A stretch of DNA of 64,000 nt from PALSA-911 sp963839645 (GTDB taxonomy: Bacteria; Pseudomonadota; Alphaproteobacteria; Acetobacterales; Acetobacteraceae): positions 1,178,001-1,242,000 of the forward strand of contig CAWIVZ010000001.1 in the NCBI GenBank assembly GCA_963839645.1, given 5' to 3'. A program made the position numbers and the translations under genes. Every line of letters starts with the position of its first letter. The stretch's first letter is position 1. The notes beneath the pieces were generated by a model. That model searched no databases. It worked only from the letters and a program-made list of their open reading frames with translations, and had not been told where the DNA came from. Shown here in pieces: positions 1-8,242 of the stretch.

Positions 1-148
1 CGTCGTCGCGGCCGAGGGCGTCGATCACGCGGGTGCCGCCTGGCAGGCGATGGATGGCGAGCCGTTGCGCGCCGCCAAACGTTATGCCGGCGGGAAGCTC
101 GAAATCCCTGAAGGCGATTGGACCGAGTAGGAGGACGATATCTGACAT
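1..148 (-). CDS. phage tail-associated protein, C-terminus cut by window edge
   Basis: The gene starts with ATG at 148 and reads off the left edge, so only about 49 residues are visible. They begin MSDIVLLLGPIAFRDFELP and continue through a Gly/Arg-rich stretch ending ALGRDD. It is the last visible gene of the minus-strand tail module, downstream of the tape-measure-like gene. The opening 'LG..F' pattern followed by a conserved Gly-Arg-Asp-Asp loosely recalls P2 GpU-like tail proteins, but this is inference from position and a short segment. No function can be assigned from what is visible. Confidence 0.5.
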   Translation of the reverse strand, partial: MSDIVLLLGPIAFRDFELPAGITFGGAQRLAIHRLPGGTRVIDALGRDD

Positions 149-201
149 GGAATGGGTTCCGATGCGCGCTGGAGCGTTCGGGAGGGAGTGGGATCAGCGC
201 C

Positions 202-372
202 TTACGGATTGGCGGGCGGCGCGTTGTGATCGGTGCGGTGGGCTTCGGGCTGGGCTGGAATGCCGGTGGAGCGAAGCCTGAAGGGGATCGCCAGGGGTTC
301 AGAAAATTCGGCGATATCAGGCATCGGCTCTCCCGCCCAGCGGATCTTGAAGGGTACGCGGAGGTCGTTCAT
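202..372 (-). CDS. small phage protein, unknown function (56 aa)
   Basis: A complete 56-residue reading frame from ATG at 372 to TAA at 202, beginning MNDLRVPFKIRWAGEPMP. It lies 17 bp after the tape-measure-like gene and before the truncated tail gene, in the same direction and tightly packed as in phage tail operons. It has no membrane segment or recognised motif. The N-terminal half has ordinary mixed composition, while the C-terminal half is Pro/His-rich and probably disordered. I do not recognise a family. Support comes from its packing within the operon and its intact frame. Confidence 0.5.
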   Translation of the reverse strand: MNDLRVPFKIRWAGEPMPDIAEFSEPLAIPFRLRSTGIPAQPEAHRTDHNAPPANP

Positions 373-389
373 GGAGGATGCCTCGTTTC

Positions 390-1451
390 CTATGAACCGT
401 TCGGCGCACCGGCATGGCTGTGGCTGATGCGGGGGTCGAATCCGGTGGTGCCGGATGTCGGGCGGTCTACCGCACGGGCGAGCCGGTCGGACATCCAGCG
501 GCCCAGGCGGGCGCCATCGAGGATGATTTCACCGTGCGGAGGGCTGACGATGTGGGATGGAGTGGAGGCCGGTAAGGCGGGCGCCACGGAGGGCGGTAAA
601 GGTGTCTCGGGACGGGGCGGCCAAGCCGGGCGGTGCGATGGTACGAGCGGGGCGGCGGGTCGGTAGGGGACGGGGGCGAATTGGATGTCTGGCGCCGCTG
701 CAGGCGGTTGCGGAGGCACGATCGGGCGGACTGGCGCAGACGCCGGTTTTAATGCGGTGGCCGGGGCTGGAGGCTGTGCAGGAGTTGTCCGCAAGGGGGC
801 TGGCTGCCTGGAAATCGGCTCGGCAGGTGCAGCTGGTTCGAATTCCGGAAGCGGTGAGAGATTGGGACTGGTTGCCGGAGGCAGTGGGTGGCCGGGCAAC
901 GGGGGCATGGCTGACGTGGTGCTGGTTGGCGGGTGCGCCTTGGCCGGCACAAGCGAGGCAATGGAGCTGCCCAGCGTGATCGGGGGGATCGATGGAGGCG
1001 AGAAGGGTTTCGCGCCGGGGGGGGCGATCTGGCTGGGTGGCCGTTGCCCAGGCGAGGCGGCCAAGCCGGGAGCGGCAGCCGGGGCGGACTGCGCCAATTC
1101 GATCGATGCCATGCGGCTGGGTGCAGGCTGGGTGGGTGCAGGCTGGGGTGGGGGAGTGATGGCTGCTGGCGGTGCGGTGCCGGCGTCGGGGGCGGCTGAT
1201 GTATCGGACGACGCAGCGGCTGGGGGGCGCGCGGGCGGCTGTTGGGCTGGATAGGCGGGGGTTGCGGACGAGATGGGTATCGAACCGGCAAAAGGCAGGT
1301 TGGCGGACAGGTTGTGCAGAGCGTTCAGGCCGGCGGAGGAGCGGGCCACGGCACGGTCCAACGCATCCAGGTCCTGGCGGATCGCTGCTACGCCGGAGGC
1401 AACGCCGTTATCCAGAGCGAGGGTGATGCCGATCTCGTAGGCTTCGATCAT
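390..1451 (-). CDS. tape-measure-like phage tail protein, proline-rich
   Basis: A protein of 353 residues. The first ~55 residues (MIEAYEIGITLALDNGVASG onward) look like the start of phage tail tape-measure proteins, with a helical stretch of regularly spaced Asp, Leu and Ala. The remainder is a long low-complexity Pro/Ala-rich region. Its start overlaps the stop of the gp10-like gene by four bases (ATGA), so it is translationally coupled to the tail operon. It is very short for a tape measure and lacks long coiled coils or hydrophobic segments. It may be a reduced tape measure or a tail-tip accessory protein. Assignment rests mainly on the N-terminus and gene order. Confidence 0.45.
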   Translation of the reverse strand: MIEAYEIGITLALDNGVASGVAAIRQDLDALDRAVARSSAGLNALHNLSANLPFAGSIPISSATPAYPAQQPPARPPAAASSDTSAAPDAGTAPPAAITPPPQPAPTQPAPSRMASIELAQSAPAAAPGLAASPGQRPPSQIAPPGAKPFSPPSIPPITLGSSIASLVPAKAHPPTSTTSAMPPLPGHPLPPATSPNLSPLPEFEPAAPAEPISRQPAPLRTTPAQPPAPATALKPASAPVRPIVPPQPPAAAPDIQFAPVPYRPAAPLVPSHRPAWPPRPETPLPPSVAPALPASTPSHIVSPPHGEIILDGARLGRWMSDRLARAVDRPTSGTTGFDPRISHSHAGAPNGS

Positions 1452-1840
1452 GGCGCGCTGTCTTTCGCTGCATCTCGGATGGCACTGGCCACGGACCGGG
1501 CGACTTGGTTGGCGATTTCCTCGGCGCGGGCGGCGGCGGCGGTCGACAGGAATGGGCGCGGGGGGATGTTGCGAGTCCCCAGTTCCTGATCGACCGCCAC
1601 CGGATCATCGGAACCGATCACGGCGCTGGTTGCGTCCGACCGGTAGCCAATGGAGGATTGCAAGGCGCCGGTCCGTCGCCATGGGGTCGTGTGATCGCCG
1701 CCGGGGGCGGTCGATAGCGAGTTCTGGATGGTTTCCTGAAGCATCCGGGCTGCTTGGTCCAATGCGGCTTGCTGGGTTTGTGTCATGTCCAGGCGTGCCA
1801 GGCGATCCGACAAAGCTCGCAGGCCGGCGATCCGGATCAT
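1448..1840 (-). CDS. HK97 gp10-like phage tail protein
   Basis: The true start is the ATG at 1840 (MIRIAGLRALSDRLARLD), which overlaps the stop of the chaperone extension as ATGA. Upstream codons in this frame belong to the neighbouring gene. The 130-residue product has the HK97 gp10 family layout: a helical N-terminus, then GALQSSIGYR, a small strand, DPVAVDQELGTRNIPPRPFL and a C-terminal Ala-rich helix. Family members act in tail completion or the head-tail joint. The conserved 'ELGT+.IPPRPFL' signature makes the call reliable. Flanking genes overlap by four bases on both sides, so the operon is tightly coupled. Confidence 0.75.
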   Translation of the reverse strand: MIRIAGLRALSDRLARLDMTQTQQAALDQAARMLQETIQNSLSTAPGGDHTTPWRRTGALQSSIGYRSDATSAVIGSDDPVAVDQELGTRNIPPRPFLSTAAAARAEEIANQVARSVASAIRDAAKDSAP

Positions 1841-2016
1841 GCCGTTTCCTTCCAAGTGACATTGGACCAGTCGAATTCCCGACCATCGAGCGTACCGATG
1901 GCGACGACGAAGGCGAGGCGCTCGTCTTCGGGGAGAGAGAAGGCGACGTCGAACGGCACCCCGTTCCTGATCAGGTACAGACAGTCGATCAGATCGGGGT
2001 GCCGGCTCAGTTTCCC
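1837..2016 (-). CDS. tail assembly chaperone extension (GT-type), expressed by -1 frameshift
   Basis: The -1 frame is open from the slippery site down to TGA at 1837 and has no start codon of its own near its beginning. It reads GKLSRHPDLIDCLYLIRNG and ends WSNVTWKETA. Slippage at 2010-2016 would fuse these ~58 residues to the 113-residue upstream protein, giving about 170 residues, like lambda gpGT. The extension is well-behaved protein sequence and its stop overlaps the next start (ATGA), so it is evidently a real coding region. A minority product is expected, as is usual for these chaperones. Confidence 0.7.
   Translation of the reverse strand, partial: GKLSRHPDLIDCLYLIRNGVPFDVAFSLPEDERLAFVVAIGTLDGREFDWSNVTWKETA
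1954..2016 (-). promoter_or_regulatory. programmed -1 ribosomal frameshift signal
   Basis: On the minus strand the sequence reads GCG GGA AAC TGA, which contains the slippery heptamer G-GGA-AAC (GGGAAAC, 2016 to 2010) immediately before the stop. After a 5-nt spacer (TGAGC) comes a perfect 10-bp stem, CGGCACCCCG (2004 to 1995) paired with CGGGGTGCCG (1963 to 1954), across a 31-nt loop. Heptamer, spacer and stem together are the standard components of a -1 frameshift element. Confidence 0.85.
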
Positions 2017-2348
2017 GCGTTGGCCAGGGCTTCCGGGCTGTGCGGTCGGGCGGCAGGATCCAGTGCTGCGGCGACTGCGGCAATGCCCGTGTCGCCAAGA
2101 CGCTGGACCAGCGCTTCGATCTGCTGCTCGGTGCCTGGCTGGGGGATTGGGATATCGTCGATGGCGATGACCGAGACGGCGAGCATCGCCATCCCGAGCC
2201 AGCGGTCGTTCTGCGACAGCCATGGGCCGGCTGCCTTGAAGAGGCGCAGCCGGTCGAGCGCGGTGAGGTGACGGAGGCCGAGTTGGCGTCCGTGACCGTC
2301 CGTGACCGTCTGGCTCGGCTGGGCGGTGATGGTTTCGGAGGGGGTCAT
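2007..2348 (-). CDS. phage tail assembly chaperone, short (G-type) form
   Basis: This 113-residue protein begins MTPSETITAQPSQTVTDGHG at 2348, directly after the tail tube gene, and ends at TGA 2007-2009. In long-tailed phages the gene between tail tube and tape measure encodes a tail assembly chaperone made in two forms by -1 frameshifting. Position, size and a complete frameshift signal at the 3' end all match. The short form is the product of normal termination. It would bind and solubilise the tape measure during tail assembly. There is little sequence identity to lambda gpG that I can see, so the assignment rests on architecture. Confidence 0.7.
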   Translation of the reverse strand: MTPSETITAQPSQTVTDGHGRQLGLRHLTALDRLRLFKAAGPWLSQNDRWLGMAMLAVSVIAIDDIPIPQPGTEQQIEALVQRLGDTGIAAVAAALDPAARPHSPEALANAGN

Positions 2349-2776
2349 TACACTCTCTTGCGGCGGGCGGCGAAGAATTCGAGCTTCTGCTTCACCGAAG
2401 CATCACCTTTCCACTGGCCAGCACTGATCAGTTTGAAGGTGACGCTATCGTACTGGTAGGTGGAGACGGACCCGTCCGGCTCGGTAACGTACTGGTAAAG
2501 AGCGCCGTAGTTCACCCGGTTGCCGTTGAAATAGGATTGTTCGGCCGCGGCGATGAAGTCATCGACGGCGGAATTGCCGCGTTCGATCTCGAAGCTGCCC
2601 TGCCAGCCCTTGGGCAATTCCGCCGACATCTGGGTGCCGTCGAGCCGGTCAACCCGGACGGGTAGCGTGACCTGGCTGCTCTCGAAGCCGGTGACGTGGG
2701 TGAGGTCGACGCGGCCGGCAGGGCCTATGAGGACCAGCTGGGTATCTCGGCCGATGGAAAAATTATTGGTTGCCAT
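2348..2776 (-). CDS. phage tail tube protein
   Basis: A 142-residue protein beginning MATNNFSIGRDTQLVLIGPA, with alternating beta-strand-like segments, a glycine-rich turn and a C-terminus ending in a basic cluster. Immediately downstream of the sheath gene, this is the standard place for the tube protein of contractile-tailed phages, which polymerises into the inner tube. Its size fits the family. Its last base is shared with the start of the tail assembly chaperone. I see no motif that proves the function, so position and fold-like composition carry the assignment. Confidence 0.65.
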   Translation of the reverse strand: MATNNFSIGRDTQLVLIGPAGRVDLTHVTGFESSQVTLPVRVDRLDGTQMSAELPKGWQGSFEIERGNSAVDDFIAAAEQSYFNGNRVNYGALYQYVTEPDGSVSTYQYDSVTFKLISAGQWKGDASVKQKLEFFAARRKRV

Positions 2777-2800
2777 TCGATATTTTCCTTGCGGCTTTGG

Positions 2801-4364
2801 TTATGCCAACTGGCCGGCGGGCAGGGTCTGGCGGGAGACCTGCACGGTCTGGCCGCCTTCCATGTTCACGATGAACTTCTCGTTGATCGCCTGGTACTGG
2901 ACCTGCGCATCGGACTGGACATAGCCGAGGCCGGTGCGGCTGGCGGGATTGTTGGAGAGGTCGCAGACGACGCTGAAGGGCAAGCTGCCGTCGGTGCTGC
3001 CGAGCAAGCCCTGGCTGAGCATGGCCTGCAGGAAGCTGAGTTGCGTTGCGCGGATGCGGCGGAAGAGGCCGGCGTTGATGACCTGGCCGACATAGAGACC
3101 CATGCCGGCCGCCAGAGTGGCGGCGATATAGTTGGTCAGACGCGTGTAGTTGTCGCCGTTGGTGCCGGTGTTGGTCGATGAGTTGTGGCCGCCGCGGACG
3201 CCCCAGAAAGTGCCCGCGGGCTGCGGGTTGGTGATGACGTCGATGCCAGCGCCGAGCAGGGCGGCAAGTTCTGCGGCGGAGTACCGACGTGTTCTGCCCG
3301 GAGCCGGGCGTGCCGGTTTTCTGGCTGCCGATGACGCCGTAGAGATTCTTGTTCAGACTGGATTGCTCGGGGGAGAGATTGGCCAGGCGGCCTGCGGCGA
3401 ACCCCTGTGGCGATACCAGGCGGATGATGTTGTTGACCTGGTCGGACCACCAGAGCCAATCACCGAACATCAGCTTGGCGGCATAGCTGTCCAACCCGGC
3501 CGATTGCTTGCTGGTGATCGCGTTGGCGATCGTGTCACCGGCCGGGCCGGTCAGGATCATGTAGACGCCTTCTTGCAGACCGAAGGTGGCCTGGACCGTC
3601 CATTGGGTAGGGTCGTCTGCGTCGGCGAGCAAGCCCAGCGAACAGCCCTGCCCGCGCAGGGCGTACATGCCCCGACGCGGGGCGAGGTCCGCTCCAATCA
3701 ACGTCGCTGTGGTTGTGCCGGCGGCCCCATCGGTTCCGGCAAGGCCGGAGCCTAGCGATAGCGAGAAGGCTGCCGGCGCAGCCGTGGCGCCACCAGCGTT
3801 GACGGTCACGAACTGGGACGGGCCGCGCTGCGGACCCTGCCCTTGGTTCACCGCCGCGGCAAGCGCGATCCAGAACGCGGCGCCGGAGCCGGTGATATTG
3901 TCGAAGACTTCCGGCGCGATGCCCGGGAGTGCGACGGTCAGGCGCCAGGAGCCGGTGCGCGAGCCTGGGTTGAGGGCCAGGGCCACGAGGTTGCCGAGGC
4001 TGCCGGAGTACAAGGCGGTGAAGGCGACCGTGGTGGAAGGCACGAGGACCGACGCGGCGGTGTCGGTGCCATCGGTCACGCGGACACAGCGAAAATTCTG
4101 GGCGCCCTGTTGGACGGCCGTGGCGATTTGCGTTCCAAGATCGAATTTGCGCGCGACGATGGGGCCGAAGTTGCGCGCGTAATCGGCCATCGTGGAGATG
4201 ATGACCGGTTGGTTCGCCGGTCCCCAGGATGCGGTTCCCACGACGCCGATGACGTTGGTGGGCACTCCGTTCAGCACGAGGTTCTGCGGCGGAACGATCT
4301 GAACATAGAGGTCGGGGACCACCAAAGCGGTGGTGTTGATGCTGCCCTGCTGTACGATCGGCAT
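2801..4364 (-). CDS. phage tail sheath protein (one-base frameshift)
   Basis: Begins MPIVQQGSINTTALVVPDLY at 4364, and the N-terminal ~360 residues show sheath features: early 'VPDLYVQIVPP', 'GVVGTASWGPANQP' and 'LGTQIATAVQQGAQNFRCVR'. Near 3285 one extra base shifts the frame. Reading continues in the next frame as YSAAELAALLGAGIDVITNP to GGQTVQVSRQTLPAGQLA and TAA at 2801. This C-terminal part is the conserved sheath domain that packs on the tube. The corrected product is about 520 residues, a normal sheath length. A sheath means a contractile (myovirus-type) tail. The frameshift is probably a sequencing error, since both halves are well preserved, but a true inactivating mutation cannot be excluded. 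Confidence 0.85.
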
Positions 4365-4369
4365 GGGGA

Positions 4370-4522
4370 TCAGGATTCCTTTTCAAACTCGCGCGAGCAG
4401 ACCTTGACGACTTTGTCGGCATGCTCGCTGTTGAGGATCTGCTCGATCCGGACGGCGTCGGTGACGGCTTGGCCGCGGGCGAGGCTCGCGAAGGGCCTCA
4501 CCACGACCAGGTGCAGTTTCAT
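4370..4522 (-). CDS. small phage protein, unknown function (50 aa)
   Basis: A 50-residue frame from ATG 4522 (MKLHLVVVRPFASLARGQAV) to the stop at 4370, six bases before the sheath start. It reads as a compact alpha/beta protein with Val/Leu-rich strands and a charged C-terminus (CSREFEKES). It is packed between two tail genes on the same strand, which supports its being real. I do not recognise a named family. Small proteins at this place, just before the sheath, are common in contractile phages. Confidence 0.55.
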   Translation of the reverse strand: MKLHLVVVRPFASLARGQAVTDAVRIEQILNSEHADKVVKVCSREFEKES

Positions 4523-4535
4523 GGCGGCTCCGGGA

Positions 4536-5346
4536 CTATGCGGTGATTTGCGCGGCGTTGAGGCCCAGGGCGCCGAACAACATGGAGGGCTGGGTCTGGA
4601 CGATCGTGGTGGCGTATTCGACGTCGTAAAGAAGATCGCGGCGATAGAGGGAGGCGTTTTCCGACTGGTCCAGGATTGCGCCGCCGGTGAATGTGATTCT
4701 GGCCTGTGGAGCCGTCGCTTAGGGTGATGAAGGGAGCCATCGCGAAGGCCGCATCGATCGCGGTGGCAGTGGCATCCCGCGTGGCCGGGCTTGGACACCA
4801 GCAGCTGACGCGGATAGCCAGGCGTTGGCGGCGGATTTCCTGGATGGCGGGTCGATCGACGACGACCCGTGCGAGCAGGTCGGTGGCACCGGGAACATCG
4901 AATGAACAACCACGAAGGTGAACGATGCGGGCGACGCGGATCTGCGAGGCGATGGTTGCCGCGACCAGGGCCGGCGTGTCGTTGGCCTGCGTTCGATAGG
5001 CATAGGGCTGACCATCGACCCGCACGCCAATGAGCTGGCCAGGATCCGCACTGCCGGAGATGGTGACGAAGGTGTCGGATAGGGACACGGCAAGGGTCGG
5101 AACGGCAGGTGCGGCGAGCCATTCCTCGGCGAAACGGGTTGTTGGGCGCGGTGCCGCGTTGCCGGCGAAGATGGTGACGTTGATGCGTCCCTGAGCGAGG
5201 TCGGCGTCCAGCGCGGCGGGGTTCGGCCAGCCGCGATAGACGCGGCAGGGCGGACCGGGAACACTGGGGCCGTCCGGACCGTTAGGGTAGAGCGCCGTCG
5301 TGGCGAGAATGGCGAGGGCGATTTCTGCGTCGGACTGATCGGCCAT
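4536..5346 (-). CDS. phage tail protein, probable tail terminator or connector (frameshifted)
   Basis: Starts MADQSDAEIALAILATTALY at 5346, overlapping the stop of the upstream gene by one base. After 'ITLSDGSTGQ' near 4697 an extra base shifts the frame. Reading resumes as ITFTGGAILDQSENASLYRR and ends LNAAQITA with TAG at 4536, so the corrected protein is about 269 residues. The order (helical start, beta-rich core, 'YDVEYATTIVQTQP' end) and placement before the sheath suggest a tail terminator or head-tail joining protein. No specific family is recognised. The far half remains conserved-looking, which favours a sequencing error over decay. Confidence 0.55.
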
Positions 5347-6005
5347 CAGGTGGTTGCCTGCTTCACGGTGAGGCGCCAGCCGAGATCGGTCAGCTCGGCG
5401 CCGGAGATCACCGCGGTGCGGCCGAGGTCATCGATCATCAGATCGGCGGGCCGCAAGATGACGGATGATCCGTCCTGCGCGGAGACAGCGGGGAGCAGGA
5501 CGGTCCAAATGCCGGCCGACGTGTCGGTCGGCAGGCTGGCGGCGGGCTGTCCGGCACCGGAGGCGCCGAGAACACTGGCCGGATAGTTGGTGATCACGGA
5601 TGTCGCGGTTTCGAGCGAGATGCCGCCGTAGGCGTTCAGTCCTGTCGAGCTGGGCGCGGCAGGCCGCGCGACACTGACGACGCGGTTGGTCTGGACGCAC
5701 AACGTGGGCAAAAGCTTCTGCTGGGCTGCGATGAACCAGACATCCGCATCCTGCACGAGGAAGTCACCCGGACGGGTGTAGGCACTGTCGAAGACACCAT
5801 GCCAGATGGGGTTGCCGTAGCCGTTGGGACGGACGAACTTTCCATCCGGTGCGCTGAAGGCGGCATGGATGCGCAGGATGCGCTGCGCCGGCGACAGCGG
5901 GTCTGCAGGCCCTGCCGGGCGGTAGACGTCGGTATTGCGGCCGATGTGGCGGGCGGTGATGTTCAAGCCCCAGCTGATGCGGTCCTGGAGGCGGGATTGT
6001 TCCAT
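5346..6005 (-). CDS. phage structural protein, unknown (219 aa)
   Basis: The real start is ATG 6005 (MEQSRLQDRISWGLNITARH), which overlaps the upstream stop as TAATG. The 219-residue product is rich in beta-strand-like segments and small residues and ends in a DUF-like module 'LGRTAVISGAELTDLGWRLT'. It contains 'RNTDVYRPAGPADPLSPAQR', seen in uncharacterised structural proteins of Acetobacteraceae prophages as far as I recall. It sits between the capsid and tail genes, so it may belong to the neck or tail. No catalytic motif is visible. Confidence 0.55.
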   Translation of the reverse strand: MEQSRLQDRISWGLNITARHIGRNTDVYRPAGPADPLSPAQRILRIHAAFSAPDGKFVRPNGYGNPIWHGVFDSAYTRPGDFLVQDADVWFIAAQQKLLPTLCVQTNRVVSVARPAAPSSTGLNAYGGISLETATSVITNYPASVLGASGAGQPAASLPTDTSAGIWTVLLPAVSAQDGSSVILRPADLMIDDLGRTAVISGAELTDLGWRLTVKQATT

Positions 6006-6386
6006 TAGACCACCAGTGTCAGGGAGCCGCCGGAGGCCAGCGCAGGCCCCGGGGGTATCCCGAGAAAGCCGCAGAGGCGGCGGCACCAGCCGTCGAACAG
6101 CGCGGCGCGATCCTGGGCTTCGCTGCGGTTGCGGGTCCAGACCGCAGCCTGGTCCGTGTCGAGGTTTTCGGCAGAGCGCGGAATGGCGAACTCCAGGCCT
6201 GCGAGGGTGGAGAGATAGCGGCGCAGGTACAGTCAGTTCGCTATCCGTGAGGTTGTTCAGGCGGAATTCGAGCAGGCCATAGGCCTGATAGAAGCGCCAG
6301 TTCTGAAAACCTGCCGAGCCGGCGCCGTAGGCGGGATAGCCGCAGAACCGGCGTGCGTCGGTTTTTTCAGCATCGATGAGTGACAT
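6005..6386 (-). CDS. phage head-tail region protein (frameshifted)
   Basis: Starts MSLIDAEKTDARRFCGYPAY at 6386 and contains 'GFQNWRFYQAYGLLEFRL'. After 'NLTDSELT' near 6230 one extra base breaks the frame. In the next frame it continues YLRRYLSTLAGLEFAIPRSA and ends GGSLTLVV with TAA at 6005-6007. The corrected protein is about 127 residues, mostly helical. Immediately downstream of the capsid gene, this is where head-tail connector or adaptor proteins are normally encoded. I infer such a role from size and position only. Confidence 0.55.
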
Positions 6387-6477
6387 CGGCGGACCGGTCC
6401 TTTGGCTCTGAGGAGGGCGGCGGCGTGTTGCCGCGCCGCCGCCCTTGCGGTTGGTTCAGGAGAGCCGGTTCGGGTTG

Positions 6478-7800
6478 CTACCCGACATGCTCGATCATCA
6501 CGGCGCGCTTGAAGGCGGCGTTGGTGGCGGTCGGGACGGTGGCTGGATTGGTAGTTGTATCGGAGGGGGTGCAGAAGCCGCCGATCCAGTACCAGGACTG
6601 GGCGATGATCTGCTGCAGGCGGTCGATCGGCTCGCGGGTGACCATCGCGACACCGTCGACGAGGGATACGATGCTGTCGGCGGGTGCGACGTCGTCCGCG
6701 GCCATGCCGGCGAAATCGCCCTCGATGAGGGCGCCCTGGCCGCAGACGATCGGACGGCGCACCATCAGGTTGGCGATGGTGGGGTGCGGCTGGACATAGG
6801 CTTCGGTCGTGGGAATGAATTGAAGGCCCAGGAAATCGTTGACCATGCCCTGACGGAAGACCTGGTTGGCGGAGGTGGCGCCCTGAAAGAGCTGGCGGAA
6901 ATCGTTGTCGGCGAACAGTTGGCGCGCGGAAACCGGATCGAGATAGCAATTATAGACACCGTCGATTTCCGGCACCGCGTTCAGGCGGAGCTTGGCGACC
7001 GCGTCGAGCAGGTTGGACATCGTCAGTATGTCGCCGCCGATCAGGTTGGTGGTGTTCGAGCGGCTGGACGGTCGTACGATGACCGAGGCGTTGGCCGCGA
7101 TGACGGTGGCGCCGGCGGTTCCGTCCGCGACCGCGACCGCGGTGGACAGGGTCAGCACGCCCGACACGCCACCCGGAGTGGTGGAGACATTGGTGGCATC
7201 CGGGGCGGTTCCGATCAGTGTGTACGGATTGGCCCCGATGGTCACGGTGAGCGAGGCGGAGGCACTGACCGGGGTCTGCACGCCGTTGACGAAGACGTTC
7301 TGGAAGCCACGGACGTCGTCGACGGCGACGGCAGGGCCGGCGACGGCGAGTGTGGTGCGCACACGGGTGTTGCCGCCGAAATAGGACGCGAACAGCGCAT
7401 TGCGCGCGAGTTCGTCCAGGGAGCGGGCAGCCTGTTCACCGTTGATAAAGGCGTTCTGCAGGAACTGGCTGGAAATGCCGACGCGGGATGTGACCATGTT
7501 GAGGTCGGTGGTCGCGGCGTAATGGTTGATGGTGAGTGTGTACTGCTCGACACCCCAGTTCGTGGGCGCCAGGCCGTTGTCGAGATTGGTGTTGGTCGCC
7601 GGCGGCAAGGGGGTCGTGACGCTTGGCTTGAGACCGGCGCGGGTCTTGGTGAGGGTCTCACCGATACCGACGGCGATGTCTTCCCGGTCTGCCACGGCGC
7701 GATAACCGAGGCGGGAGTGCAACGCCTGCTGAAATTCGCGTTCCAGGAAGCCCTGCTGGATGATCGGCTGCAGTGCGGCCGGGAAATTCTGGATGCCCAT
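6478..7800 (-). CDS. phage major capsid protein
   Basis: A 440-residue protein beginning MGIQNFPAALQPIIQQGFLE. It shows the long N-terminal helix, a 'LDELARNALFASYFGG' segment, an inserted beta-rich domain (roughly residues 150-240) and a conserved C-terminal core with 'DGVYNCYLDPVSARQLFADN', 'GMVNDFLGLQFIPTTEAYVQ' and 'VRRPIVCGQGALIEGDFAG'. These are typical of HK97-fold capsid proteins of the P22 coat/gp5-like group. It follows the scaffold and precedes connector genes, the standard order. The gene is intact, and the 34-bp gap to the scaffold gene may hold its strong ribosome site. Confidence 0.85.
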   Translation of the reverse strand: MGIQNFPAALQPIIQQGFLEREFQQALHSRLGYRAVADREDIAVGIGETLTKTRAGLKPSVTTPLPPATNTNLDNGLAPTNWGVEQYTLTINHYAATTDLNMVTSRVGISSQFLQNAFINGEQAARSLDELARNALFASYFGGNTRVRTTLAVAGPAVAVDDVRGFQNVFVNGVQTPVSASASLTVTIGANPYTLIGTAPDATNVSTTPGGVSGVLTLSTAVAVADGTAGATVIAANASVIVRPSSRSNTTNLIGGDILTMSNLLDAVAKLRLNAVPEIDGVYNCYLDPVSARQLFADNDFRQLFQGATSANQVFRQGMVNDFLGLQFIPTTEAYVQPHPTIANLMVRRPIVCGQGALIEGDFAGMAADDVAPADSIVSLVDGVAMVTREPIDRLQQIIAQSWYWIGGFCTPSDTTTNPATVPTATNAAFKRAVMIEHVG

Positions 7801-7834
7801 GCGGATGGTTCCTCTGACTTAAGGTATGGAGTTA

Positions 7835-8242
7835 TCAGGTGCGGCGTTTGACGAGGTCCGCGCGGGCGGCCCGGTATTCGGCGTCCGTCATCTCGGTCGC
7901 CAGTTTCTTCCGCGGCGGTTGCACGGGCGGTGCCGTGGCGGGTGAAGACGAAGATGAACCCCCGAACAGCCAGGGCTTGGCCTGCCGCAACCTGGACATG
8001 ATCGTGCTGGCGTTTTCGACCTCGCCGGATTTGGAAAGTTTTAAGCTGGAGAAATCGACGAGTTTGAGGCCGTCGAGATCCACCATGCCGGCGCGGATGG
8101 CTTCTGCCTTGAGCTCGGCGCGCACTAGGCGCGCTTCGGTTTCGGTCTGGGTTGCGGCGAGTTGCTGTTCGAGCGCGTCGGCACGGGCGCGAAGCTCGGC
8201 AAGAGGGTCGGGGGTGTCTTGTGGCTGTTCCGGAGTGGTCAT
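7835..8242 (-). CDS. phage capsid scaffolding-like protein
   Basis: A 135-residue, highly charged and helical protein. Residues 10-60 form a probable coiled coil (LAELRARADALEQQLAATQT and following), then a Ser-rich linker, and a basic C-terminus ends AARADLVKRRT. Between portal and capsid genes, such a protein is normally the scaffold that guides capsid assembly. The basic C-terminus fits the coat-binding element of scaffolds. Its start overlaps the portal stop by four bases. I see no protease motif, so it is not a fused protease-scaffold. Confidence 0.7.
   Translation of the reverse strand: MTTPEQPQDTPDPLAELRARADALEQQLAATQTETEARLVRAELKAEAIRAGMVDLDGLKLVDFSSLKLSKSGEVENASTIMSRLRQAKPWLFGGSSSSSPATAPPVQPPRKKLATEMTDAEYRAARADLVKRRT

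Noticed and set aside
6445..7851. A 468-codon plus-strand frame
   Set aside because: Antisense to the major capsid gene and low complexity. The minus-strand capsid frame has the family motifs.
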